This document shows, one piece after another, positions 8,513 to 16,130 of a stretch of DNA of 34,554 nucleotides (the first letter of the stretch is position 1; every line of letters starts with the position of its first letter). Source of the stretch: an uncultured bacterium (GTDB lineage: Bacteria; Planctomycetota; Planctomycetia; Gemmatales; HRBIN36); contig CALLZJ010000236.1 of assembly GCA_937858435.1 (NCBI GenBank), positions 1 to 34,554 of the forward strand, in the 5' to 3' direction. The position numbers and the translations under genes are program-made. Under the pieces are notes generated by a model, which saw nothing but the letters and a program-made list of their open reading frames with translations, did not search any database and was not told where the DNA came from.

Positions 8513-8983
8513 ATGAGAATGCGTACACTATTATGGGCGGTCCTACTCCTGGCCGCAGTGTCGGGAATATGTGTCCTTTATTGTCGACAATACACTAGAC
8601 CAGTCTTTGACTCAAGAGTTGACCTCAGTGCTCTATTGCAGTGTACGGAGATTACCGTTGAACTTAGCGCTGCAACTAGGGAAAAGTACAATGCAACACT
8701 GAAGCTTGCTGACAACATTCGCCGTGTTCACCGAACTCTTTCACACCATATTATAGTAGATACTCGCAGCCGATCCTTGTACTGGCGCGGGAATATTACT
8801 GGTATTACAAGAACGGGTGAGACCGTGGTAATTGATATTTTCGGGCCATCGTATGGCAGGTACCGCGGCATCCATTTTGTTTTCGAGTTGGGCCCGTTGC
8901 TCGAAGATCTCAAGGTGCTAAAATGGTTCGGCCGTGAAGTGGATCTCGGAGAGGTCGATAGGAAACTGGGAAAGCCTCCGTGA
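8513..8983 (+). CDS. Putative immunity partner of tip 1, membrane-anchored
   Basis: 156 aa starting MRMRTLLWAVLLLAAVSGIC, a signal-anchor or signal peptide (residues 4-22), then a soluble domain of probable beta-strands, including GETVVIDIFG and RGIHFVFEL. It starts 9 nt after the stop of tip 1 on the same strand, the usual toxin-then-immunity order of polymorphic toxin loci. I do not recognise its family, so the immunity role is inferred from position. An in-frame ATG at 8519 is an alternative start. The N-terminal membrane segment suggests it works outside the cytoplasm. Confidence 0.68.
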   Translation: MRMRTLLWAVLLLAAVSGICVLYCRQYTRPVFDSRVDLSALLQCTEITVELSAATREKYNATLKLADNIRRVHRTLSHHIIVDTRSRSLYWRGNITGITRTGETVVIDIFGPSYGRYRGIHFVFELGPLLEDLKVLKWFGREVDLGEVDRKLGKPP

Positions 8984-9010
8984 TTGGTCTAGTTGTTTAC
9001 AATAGCGACT

Positions 9011-9196
9011 GCCCGAGGCGGAACCGCGTCGTCAGCACCTGGATCGGCACCAACGATACGCCCGCCAGCGGCTCCTGGTTGCCGAGCAACATCACTTCTC
9101 CCGCGAACATGGTCCAGGTGGCGGAGTACGAGTACGACGGCGGCGGCGACTCGGGCGGGTGGCATGGTCTGGCGGTACTCCGCCTGACCATGTGAG
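9011..9196 (+). pseudogene. Displaced remnant of an upstream RHS-core segment
   Basis: The frame around NRVVSTWIGTNDTPASGSW and NMVQVAEYEYDGGG matches a segment I know from the middle of planctomycete RHS repeats, normally well upstream of segment A. Here it stands alone between immunity gene 1 and cassette 2, with no start codon or ribosome binding site, and stops at TGA 9193-9195. The following bases, 9197-9345, hold no clear gene. They contain a second similar short GACGGCG...GACTCGGGC stretch (about 9258-9275) before cassette 2 homology begins at 9346. Confidence 0.55.
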
Positions 9197-9231
9197 CCTT
9201 GAGGTGACGTGATGCTCTGCTTTCTGGGCGC

Positions 9232-10665
9232 TTGGCTTCCTCGGTCCACCGTCACGACGGCGATGGCGACTCGGGCTGGAGCGATGCGTTCAGCGTCGCT
9301 GGCGATGCCGTGCCCGAACAGGTCGAGCTCGCCTGCAATGGCATTGTGAGCGAAGTGGAACGAAGCTACAATGGTCTGGGTCAGTTGATCACCGAATGGC
9401 AGGCCCACGGGGGCGCCGTGAATACGAGCACGTCACCCAAGGTGCTGACTTCAGGCCGGGCAACCCGGCGGCCTTGCGCGCCCAGTGCTGGCTGGCCCAT
9501 TGACCGACCTCGCCGACCTCGAGTCCGTCGTTCTTCGTCGTTGGGTCGCCGCGTGCAGCAAGGCTCCACGGCCCTCTACTATTCAGCTGACTGGCAAGTG
9601 CTCGAAGAACGCGACGGCGGCGGCATCGCCCGTGTCTCCATGGTCTGGAGTCCCGTCTACATCGATGCCGTGATCGCCCGGGACCGCGATTCGGACAGCA
9701 ACGGCTCCCTCGAAGAACGGCTGTACGTCGCCCATGATGCGAACTTCAATGTCTCGTCGATCCTGAACACCAGCGGCTCGGCCGTCGAGCGCTTCCTCCT
9801 CGATCCCTACGGCAGCCCGACGTTCCTGGACGCCGCATGGAGTGTGATTGGCTCTTCCGCCTACGCCTGGACGCACCTACACCAAGGTGGATGGCAGTCC
9901 GCCGCCAGCAGCCTCTGCCACTTCCGGCATCGGGAGTTTAGCCCTACGCTGGGCCGGTGGATGACGAATGATCCGATTCACTTTCGTGCAAAGGATTTCA
10001 ATCTCTACCGCGCGTACTCGGGGAATGCTCTGAGCTTCAACGATGCGTCGGGGCTTGCGGCGTATCATGGCGACCCAAAGCCCAAGCCCGGAACGGGAAG
10101 CGGAAATCCGAACATCGATTGTGGGCCTGACGCAAGTGCGCCCGTTCCGCCAGATATTGGACATCCGCCGAGGCCAAGGGTTGGCTTTTGCTATTGGTCA
10201 ATCGCAAGCATTCACGGTGAGGGCTACGAGTGCGGCGGTAGTTGGCTCACTCAGGATCATGGCATCAGAAATCTCGAGGCTGCATGCGAGAGACTAAGGA
10301 CCACTTGCAATCAGCGTTGTCAACGACTTGTCATCTCAGGCCACGGAGCATTGCCCCTCGTTGGTTTCAGTGAAATTGCCCAAGGATGTTGGATGAATCC
10401 GGGCTTCCCGCCAAGACTCGTTGTCACTCCTGATCTGCAACGAGCGGCTCGCTGCCTGCAAGCCATTCTCCCGGGTGACGCTTATGTGCAGATGGGTGCC
10501 TGCCACACTTTTCCTGGCAATCCCCCTGCGTACTTTGGAGCCTGCTTGAAGGCGCTTGCTCGGCTGATGGACCGCAAGGTCTGTGCTTGTGTGGGTTGCG
10601 GCCTGATTTCTGAGCCAGACTGTCGAACGCGATGTACTGGTAAATGGTGTTGTGCGCAACCATGA
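9232..10665 (+). CDS. RHS orphan-tip cassette 2: RHS-core fragment with Cys-rich tip
   Basis: The open frame gives 477 aa from a TTG at 9232, but RHS homology begins only at 9346 (segment A), and no ribosome binding site supports the start. A linker (9445-9558) stands where core sequence is missing. Segment B (9559-9978) ends in GRWMTNDPI, and the RHS hallmark is weakened to NDASG (about residues 271-274). The tip, 275-477, has at least 13 Cys. It contains QRLVISGHG (His371), a strand ending QMGAC (Cys424), KVCACVGCG and the ending GKWCC. This aligns with tips 1 and 3 and most clearly resembles the His...Cys layout of caspase/CHAT-type peptidases. That enzyme class is an inference. The partner gene begins 48 nt downstream. 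Confidence 0.78.
   Translation: MASSVHRHDGDGDSGWSDAFSVAGDAVPEQVELACNGIVSEVERSYNGLGQLITEWQAHGGAVNTSTSPKVLTSGRATRRPCAPSAGWPIDRPRRPRVRRSSSLGRRVQQGSTALYYSADWQVLEERDGGGIARVSMVWSPVYIDAVIARDRDSDSNGSLEERLYVAHDANFNVSSILNTSGSAVERFLLDPYGSPTFLDAAWSVIGSSAYAWTHLHQGGWQSAASSLCHFRHREFSPTLGRWMTNDPIHFRAKDFNLYRAYSGNALSFNDASGLAAYHGDPKPKPGTGSGNPNIDCGPDASAPVPPDIGHPPRPRVGFCYWSIASIHGEGYECGGSWLTQDHGIRNLEAACERLRTTCNQRCQRLVISGHGALPLVGFSEIAQGCWMNPGFPPRLVVTPDLQRAARCLQAILPGDAYVQMGACHTFPGNPPAYFGACLKALARLMDRKVCACVGCGLISEPDCRTRCTGKWCCAQP
9883..9978 (+). repeat. Near-identical 96-bp block shared with cassette 5
   Basis: Positions 9883-9978 and 16607-16702 differ at only three bases, all within the first 11; the rest is identical. 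Cassettes 1 and 4 differ from it throughout. This indicates recent recombination or gene conversion between cassettes 2 and 5 immediately upstream of the tip junction. Confidence 0.8.
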
Positions 10666-10713
10666 TAGCTGGTGTAGCGCAACTACACGTGTGTCTTGCT
10701 ATGGAGGCGTCCA

Positions 10714-11232
10714 ATGCTTAGATTATGCATGGCAGCCCTGCTCTCTTGTGCCGCTGCTCACGACGAGCAAGAACGGCTGTGGCAATTGCCAAAGAAGGAG
10801 GACATCAAGAACATCACCGTCAACGAATTGGCCGGCGGCCTTCATCATTTCGGCGTCAAGTTGAAGGAGCCCGAATTCTTTCGCCTTCCTATGCGATTGG
10901 ACCCGCGAGTTCACGGGATGCTCATGGAGTCCTTCTTCGACTCTCAGGCAATCGAGCCACGGCCCCAAGTAGTCGTCCAATGGTCATCCTGGGCGAAGCT
11001 GACCATTGAAACTCGTTCAGGAGAGACGACGACAGTCTTTCTCTTCTTTACTCGAGAGGAGAAAGGCGCCTATGCGGTCCATGGACATGGAGGCCGCACC
11101 AAGTACCGCGGGGGGAATCCTCTCGTATCGATTGCGGTGCTTTGTGCTTGTGTTGACTTTACCAATCAGTCCGGCGGGGCAACACGCCCCGAGGGTGCGC
11201 CCAAAGGGCCTGGGGAGCCGCGGAAGCCGTAA
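10714..11232 (+). CDS. Putative immunity partner of tip 2, exported or lipoprotein
   Basis: 172 aa from ATG 10714, chosen because GGAGG lies about 8 nt upstream; the open frame reaches 10696. The N-terminus MLRLCMAALLSCAAAHDEQ is a short signal sequence, and LLSC could be a weak lipobox. The body contains QVVVQWSSWAKLTIETRSG and TTTVFLFFTREEKG, probable beta-strands. A second hydrophobic stretch (LVSIAVLCACVDF) precedes a Pro/Gly-rich tail, which may reflect a fusion or frameshift at the 3' end. The family is not recognised. Position directly after tip 2 suggests immunity. Confidence 0.65.
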   Translation: MLRLCMAALLSCAAAHDEQERLWQLPKKEDIKNITVNELAGGLHHFGVKLKEPEFFRLPMRLDPRVHGMLMESFFDSQAIEPRPQVVVQWSSWAKLTIETRSGETTTVFLFFTREEKGAYAVHGHGGRTKYRGGNPLVSIAVLCACVDFTNQSGGATRPEGAPKGPGEPRKP

Positions 11233-11280
11233 GCCATTTTCAGGTTCCCACCGCCGCAGCGGCGGAGCTATAATGGCCTG

Positions 11281-11637
11281 GGTCAGTTGATCACCGAATG
11301 GCAGGCCCGCGGGGGCGCTGTGAATACGAGCACTTCACCCAAGGCGCAATACGCCTACTCGGAGATGCCGAGCGGGGCGAATCATCCGCGCCTGTCTTCG
11401 ATCACGTATCCCAATGGCCGGGTCATCACGTACAACTACGCCGCCGGCTTGGCGAGCGACATCTCGCGGCTCTCCTCCATCAGCGACGGCGGCACGACAC
11501 TCGAAGGCTTCGACTACCTCGGCCTGGGCACCATCGTCCGGCGAGCACACCCCGAAGCGGGCGTCGACCTAACCTACATCAGGCAGGGCATGGAGTCGGA
11601 CGGTGACGCGGGCGACAAGTACACGGGCCTGGACCGC
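11281..11637 (+). repeat. Near-identical 357-bp RHS core block shared with cassette 6 remnant
   Basis: Positions 11281-11637 and 17733-18089 align without gaps and with few substitutions. Because the copies flank cassettes 3 to 5 in direct orientation, recombination between them could excise or duplicate about 6.5 kb. Confidence 0.8.
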
Positions 11638-13203
11638 TTCGGCCGGGTTGTGGATCAGCGCTGGCTCAAGACGAGCAACGGCAGTCACGTCGACCGGTTC
11701 CAGTACGGTTATGATCGCAACGGCAATCGGCTCTACGAGCAGAACCTCGTCGACGCGGCGTTCAGCGAGTTGTATCACGCTAACGGTGCGTCGAATGGTT
11801 ATGACCAGCTGAACCAACTCACGGCCTTCCGCCGGGGTGTGTTGTCGGATACCAACAGCGACGGTATCCCCGATACGGTCAGTTCGCCGAGCCGGACGCA
11901 GGAATGGCTCTTCGATCCGCTGGGCAACTGGACGACGTTGACGACGAATGGCACGGCCCAGAGCCGGACGCATAATCGGCAGAACCAGATTACGTCGATT
12001 ACCAGTCTCACCACGCCGAGTTATGATGCCAATGGCAACATGACGGGTGATGAGAATGGCAAGACGCTGGTCTATGATGCCTGGAACCGGCTGGTCGACT
12101 ACAAGAACGGGTCCACGTCGCTGGAAGCGTATCAGTACGATGCCCTGGGCCGACGCGTGCAGCAAGGCTCAACCGCTCTCTACTACTCCGCCGACTGGCA
12201 AGTGATCGAGGAGCGCGACGGCGGCGGCATCGCCCGTGTCTCCATGGTCTGGAGTCCCGTCTACATCGATGCGATGATTGCCCGCGACCGCGATGCCGAT
12301 GTTAACGGTTCGCTGGAAGAACGCCTCTACGTCGCCCATGATGCGAACTTCAATGTCTCGTCGATCCTGAACACCGGTGGCTCAACCCTCGAACGCTTCA
12401 TCCTCGCCCCCTACGGCAGTCCGACGTTCCTGAACGGCAGCTGGTCCGCCATCGGCGCCTCGGCGTACTCCTGGACGCACCTGCACCAGGGCGGGCGCTT
12501 TAGCAGTGGTAGCGGCCTGTATGTGCAGAACGAAGGGAGCTTCTCGGCTACTCTTGGATATCTGGTCGCCGCAGCAGCATCTCCAGGCGGGAAGCCCGCC
12601 CTCGCACGCTATCGGAACCAAGGTGGCCCCAAAGATCCGCTCGGCGATCACGAAGACGCGTACATGCCTCCAAGGGAGGGTGATCTGATAATCCGCGGCT
12701 GCGACTACCAAGGAGCCAAGCCACTTCCGTGGAAAGAAATCCACGAGTACTGCAAGAAGCGAGGCGCGACCAGTCCGGACAAGCAATTCTGTGATCACAA
12801 GAGCTTGTGTGACTATCTAAGCACCGTCGAAGGCAATGGCGCATTTGGCCGCTTGTTCCTTGTTGGTCATTGCGGCGGCAAGCTCCCGCCTGGCGTTCGG
12901 ATCGGCAACCAATCTCGCCTCACTTGCGACTCCCTAAGTGAAGAGTGCAAGAGAGAGATCAAGCGCCTTGTGCGGCCTGGAGGTACAGTAGTCCTATGCG
13001 CTTGTGGGTATCGCAATGAACTCCCTCCAGGCGACTTCGACAAGGAGCTGAGTTGCTGGGCCAGAGTACTTGGCTTGCGCGTGTGCGCTTGCGACTCCAA
13101 GATGGAGGTGTACAATCCCGCGCGAGGTGGCAACCGCGAGGGCATTTGTGCTTGCTACAAGGGCATCGATGGCACGCGAGGCCGTTGGCACTGCAAGCCA
13201 TAG
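11287..13203 (+). CDS. RHS orphan-tip cassette 3: longest RHS core in the array with Cys-rich tip
   Basis: 638 aa from a TTG; core homology already starts at 11264. This is the only cassette keeping the full core between segments A and B, with many YD-type repeats such as YAYSEMPSGANHPRLSSITY, FQYGYDRNGNRLYEQNLV, YDANGNMTGDENGKTLVYD and YQYDALGRRVQQGSTALYY. Segment B then diverges. The usual HFRHRE...LGRW(x)NDP block is replaced by YVQNEGSFSATLGYL, although DPLG survives at residues 450-453. The tip (454-638) has GRLFLVGHCGG (His528), TVVLCACG (Cys573), LRVCACDS and the ending GRWHCKP, so it belongs to the same family as tips 1 and 2. The partner gene starts 15 nt downstream. No ribosome binding site or true start is visible. 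Confidence 0.8.
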   Translation: MITEWQARGGAVNTSTSPKAQYAYSEMPSGANHPRLSSITYPNGRVITYNYAAGLASDISRLSSISDGGTTLEGFDYLGLGTIVRRAHPEAGVDLTYIRQGMESDGDAGDKYTGLDRFGRVVDQRWLKTSNGSHVDRFQYGYDRNGNRLYEQNLVDAAFSELYHANGASNGYDQLNQLTAFRRGVLSDTNSDGIPDTVSSPSRTQEWLFDPLGNWTTLTTNGTAQSRTHNRQNQITSITSLTTPSYDANGNMTGDENGKTLVYDAWNRLVDYKNGSTSLEAYQYDALGRRVQQGSTALYYSADWQVIEERDGGGIARVSMVWSPVYIDAMIARDRDADVNGSLEERLYVAHDANFNVSSILNTGGSTLERFILAPYGSPTFLNGSWSAIGASAYSWTHLHQGGRFSSGSGLYVQNEGSFSATLGYLVAAAASPGGKPALARYRNQGGPKDPLGDHEDAYMPPREGDLIIRGCDYQGAKPLPWKEIHEYCKKRGATSPDKQFCDHKSLCDYLSTVEGNGAFGRLFLVGHCGGKLPPGVRIGNQSRLTCDSLSEECKREIKRLVRPGGTVVLCACGYRNELPPGDFDKELSCWARVLGLRVCACDSKMEVYNPARGGNREGICACYKGIDGTRGRWHCKP

Positions 13204-13218
13204 TGGAGAAGCGAAGCT

Positions 13219-13797
13219 ATGTCCCAGGTCGATATACACAAAGGACGCTGGAGCAAGCTGGCTTGGCCGGCCAGCACTTTGGCTGCATTTGCGCTGGGCG
13301 CCCTTGGCACGGGCTTGATCGCCCAATTCTTCAGGACCGATCCACCGGAGCTTCCTTGGTTGTCTAAGCGTCTCCGCGACATGCTCGGAATACGTTTCGA
13401 GGATGTCGCAGAAATCCACTTTGACGTGAAGCTCGACGCGCTCGTGTCTAGTGGAGAGCACAAGCGGTACGAAGAAAGACGGTATGTATGGAAGTTAACT
13501 CCTGAGGATTTCCGCACCAGTCCCGAGACTAGCACTGCAAAGGAGAATCGCCGCCGAGAGGAGTGCAGACTGGCGGTTACTTCATTGCTTGAAGCCGCAC
13601 CCATATCGACACAAGGCGCGACCGAAGGCGCCGGGACTATCACGCTGGTGATGCGCGATGGCAAGCGTTACCAAGTCTGGTGGGACGTCATGGGGTATCT
13701 CGCCTGGATTGACGAACATGAGAAGCACTGGTCGTTCGTTTTTGACGCTCCACTGATTCGCGGCGTTCTCATGGGATGGGGCACAGAAGTCAAGTAG
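13219..13797 (+). CDS. Putative immunity partner of tip 3, membrane-anchored
   Basis: 192 aa with one N-terminal transmembrane segment (about residues 15-38, ASTLAAFALGALGTGLIAQF) and a soluble domain after it. The domain includes FEDVAEIHFDVKLDALVSSG, a charged middle (TAKENRRREE) and ITLVMRDGKRYQVWWDV before HWSFVFDAPL. It starts 15 nt after the stop of tip 3. The family is unknown to me. The layout, a membrane anchor plus a beta-rich domain, is like the partner of tip 1, although direct sequence similarity is weak. From 13798 to 13941 no gene is evident. Confidence 0.67.
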   Translation: MSQVDIHKGRWSKLAWPASTLAAFALGALGTGLIAQFFRTDPPELPWLSKRLRDMLGIRFEDVAEIHFDVKLDALVSSGEHKRYEERRYVWKLTPEDFRTSPETSTAKENRRREECRLAVTSLLEAAPISTQGATEGAGTITLVMRDGKRYQVWWDVMGYLAWIDEHEKHWSFVFDAPLIRGVLMGWGTEVK

Positions 13798-13923
13798 AGT
13801 ACCATGTCTGAACAGTACATTATTGCGAGCGTCTGGTGAAAGCCAATCATCCACACGTAGAGTCGGTTTCAAAACTCCATGCAGGTCCAGTGTTCGCCGT
13901 GATTCTGAAGACTAAGACCGGTT

Positions 13924-15141
13924 TTGCAACCAGTTCCAGCCTTCCGCTTCACCAGCTACGACGCGGCCGGCTCGGGAACTATTGTGAACGAGGTGGAGCG
14001 GGGGTACAATGGTCTGGGTCAGTTGATCACCGAATGGCAGGCCCACGGGGGCGCTGTGAATACGAGCACGTCAACGAAGGTGCGGAGTTCAGGCCGTGCG
14101 GGCCAGCGACTGCACGCCGATGGTGCTGCCTGGCCCGTCGACCGTCCACGCCGACCCATGCGCCGCCCTTCCTGGCGCAACCGCCGGACCAAACAAGGCG
14201 GCACGGCGCTGTACTACTCGGCCGACTGGCAAGTGCTCGAAGAGCGCGACGGTGGCGGCATCGCCCGCGTCTCCATGGTCTGGTCGCCGGTCTACATCGA
14301 TGCGATGATTGCCCGCGACCGCGATTCGGACAGCAACGGCTCCCTCGAAGAACGGCTGTACGTGGCCCATGACGCGAACTTCAATGCCAGTTCCATCATC
14401 AATACCAGCGGCTCGGCCGTCGAACGCTTCATCCTCGACCCCTACGGCAGCCCGACGTTCCTCGACGGCAGTTGGAGCGCCATCGGCAGTTCCGCCTATG
14501 CTTGGACGCACCTGCATCAAGGCGGCCGACATTCGAGTGCGAACAACCTCTACCACTTCCGTCATCGCGACCTGAACCCCACCCTGGGCCGGTGGATAAC
14601 GAATGACCCGATTGGATTTGCTGCGGGCGACGAGAACTTCCTGCGAGTGGCCGGAAATCAACCGGTCGACAATGTTGATCCGCTCGGCCTAATGCTGTGT
14701 CCAGAAGGCAAGCGCCTAGCCCATGTACAATACTGCCTAATTGAACATTCTGAGTATCGAGGGACTGGCTGTCAAATCACGCAACGTCCTGGTCCAGCCC
14801 CCGAACCGGATGGCTGTTCGCTCCCGGATTGGCTAAACTGGGGTTCACAAAGCGTCGGAAGGCGAATCTTCCTGGACTGCTGCAACAAGCACGACGAATG
14901 CTACTCCACATGCTCGAGGGGTAACAGGCAATCAAACTGTGACACGGCGTTCTTGCAGTGCATGCTCAAACGGTGCCAACTTGAGAAGCGCTGGCAAGGT
15001 TTTTGGTTCAGCTTGTCTGGATGCTATGAAATTGCCCTAGCGTTTTATGATGCAGTTCGACTATTTGGTGACAGCAGATACGTTGCCGCAAAAAACCAAG
15101 CCTGCGTCTGCTGTTGCTCCGACTTCGGGTGTCGCCTATGA
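13924..15141 (+). CDS. RHS orphan-tip cassette 4: RHS-core fragment with phospholipase A2 tip
   Basis: 405 aa from a TTG at 13924. RHS homology begins about 13942 with FRFTSYDAAGSG, then segment A, a basic linker like that of cassette 1, and segment B ending GRWITNDPIGF. The hallmark VDPLGL lies near residues 251-256. The tip (256-405) carries the phospholipase A2 signature CCNKHDECY (residues 319-327, catalytic His323 with Asp324 binding Ca2+). CDTAFLQCMLKRC follows, and LPDWLNWGS sits upstream where the Ca2+ loop belongs. It would hydrolyse the sn-2 ester of phospholipids, a membrane-damaging activity. The many Cys residues suggest disulfides and function outside the cytoplasm. The partner gene overlaps its stop by ATGA. 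No convincing start or ribosome binding site is present. Confidence 0.85.
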   Translation: MQPVPAFRFTSYDAAGSGTIVNEVERGYNGLGQLITEWQAHGGAVNTSTSTKVRSSGRAGQRLHADGAAWPVDRPRRPMRRPSWRNRRTKQGGTALYYSADWQVLEERDGGGIARVSMVWSPVYIDAMIARDRDSDSNGSLEERLYVAHDANFNASSIINTSGSAVERFILDPYGSPTFLDGSWSAIGSSAYAWTHLHQGGRHSSANNLYHFRHRDLNPTLGRWITNDPIGFAAGDENFLRVAGNQPVDNVDPLGLMLCPEGKRLAHVQYCLIEHSEYRGTGCQITQRPGPAPEPDGCSLPDWLNWGSQSVGRRIFLDCCNKHDECYSTCSRGNRQSNCDTAFLQCMLKRCQLEKRWQGFWFSLSGCYEIALAFYDAVRLFGDSRYVAAKNQACVCCCSDFGCRL

Positions 15142-15995
15142 ACGGGCGAGTCGAGCTTGATTCCTGGCCAGGCTGGGGGCTTGTCACCCTGGCAACCATG
15201 GCCATGCTTTTGACTGGGATGGTTACTCCCTTTATCCCCGTCGCCGCTCCGTTTTTTGTTGCTGCGGCGATCCTGGTCGTCGGCGCATTCAGGGGTTGGC
15301 GCGGCACACGCTGGGTGGGCATCGGGCTAGGAATCTCAATGGTTCTGCCAGGTGTGCTGCTCTTGAAGCCCGCTTGGGAGGCATTCTCGACTGGCGGTGC
15401 GCAACCGGGTGGCGTCGGCGAACCCGTGCATGCCGGCATGGGCGGCCTTGCCTTCCTGCTGGCGGTTCTTGGCATGGTGAACGGGGCCTTGATGCTCTTG
15501 GCGTGCGCAGTCGCGCCGAGTCGAGCCCCATCCTGCCACCGAGCAGCCGAACGGCGGGAAGCTTCCCACGGCAGGGTAAGCAACGGCGGCTCGGTTTTCG
15601 ACCTGAGCGACTCGTCAAGGCATGTGCCAGTTTACAGAAAACCTGGGATACTGGCGCTGGGGTGTGTGATCGCAACAAGTCAATGTATAGTGGGTATATA
15701 CTTGAGTTCGTTTTTCATGTGGCCATTTCTGGCAGCATACTTCTTAGTGGCGGCTTGGCATGGTGCACGCACAATCATATCACCGGACGGATATGCGGTG
15801 CTCATGGTCTGGCCGCCAATGGTAGCGCACATTACCGCCGCGCATGCCTCGTTTGCGATGCCAGTGCATCCTTTTAGTGTCGTGGTGTACTTTGTGGTGT
15901 ACTTTGTCGTGAGCTGGCTTGGGTGCACTCTTGGCGCCCGGGGGCGGCTAAAGTCGGATGGATCCGTTGTCGCCACGCGTGCGCAGGAGCCATGA
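15138..15995 (+). CDS. Putative immunity partner of PLA2 tip 4, polytopic membrane protein
   Basis: 285 aa from ATG 15138, which overlaps the TGA of tip 4, so the pair is translationally coupled. Hydrophobic segments (about seven) include LVTLATMAMLLTGMVTPFIP, VAAPFFVAAAILVVGAF, GIGLGISMVLPGVLLL, GLAFLLAVLGMVNGALMLLA, a pair around IVGIYLSSFFMWPFLAAYFL, and FSVVVYFVVYFVVSWLGCTL. A hydrophilic loop of about 45 residues splits it in half. A multi-pass membrane protein is a sensible partner for a toxin that attacks phospholipids. That link is inference, and the family is not recognised. From 15996 to about 16130 there is no gene. Confidence 0.75.
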   Translation: MNGRVELDSWPGWGLVTLATMAMLLTGMVTPFIPVAAPFFVAAAILVVGAFRGWRGTRWVGIGLGISMVLPGVLLLKPAWEAFSTGGAQPGGVGEPVHAGMGGLAFLLAVLGMVNGALMLLACAVAPSRAPSCHRAAERREASHGRVSNGGSVFDLSDSSRHVPVYRKPGILALGCVIATSQCIVGIYLSSFFMWPFLAAYFLVAAWHGARTIISPDGYAVLMVWPPMVAHITAAHASFAMPVHPFSVVVYFVVYFVVSWLGCTLGARGRLKSDGSVVATRAQEP

Positions 15996-16130
15996 TAAGT
16001 GCTAACGGCATACCACCGGCTTCATACCCGTCTGCCAAAGACGAAATAGGCAGGCACGAAGCAGTGAAGTATTGGTAAAGGTGGGCGTGGCGTTCATGCC
16101 GCACCCGCAGCCGGCGGGAGTGTGCAGCCA

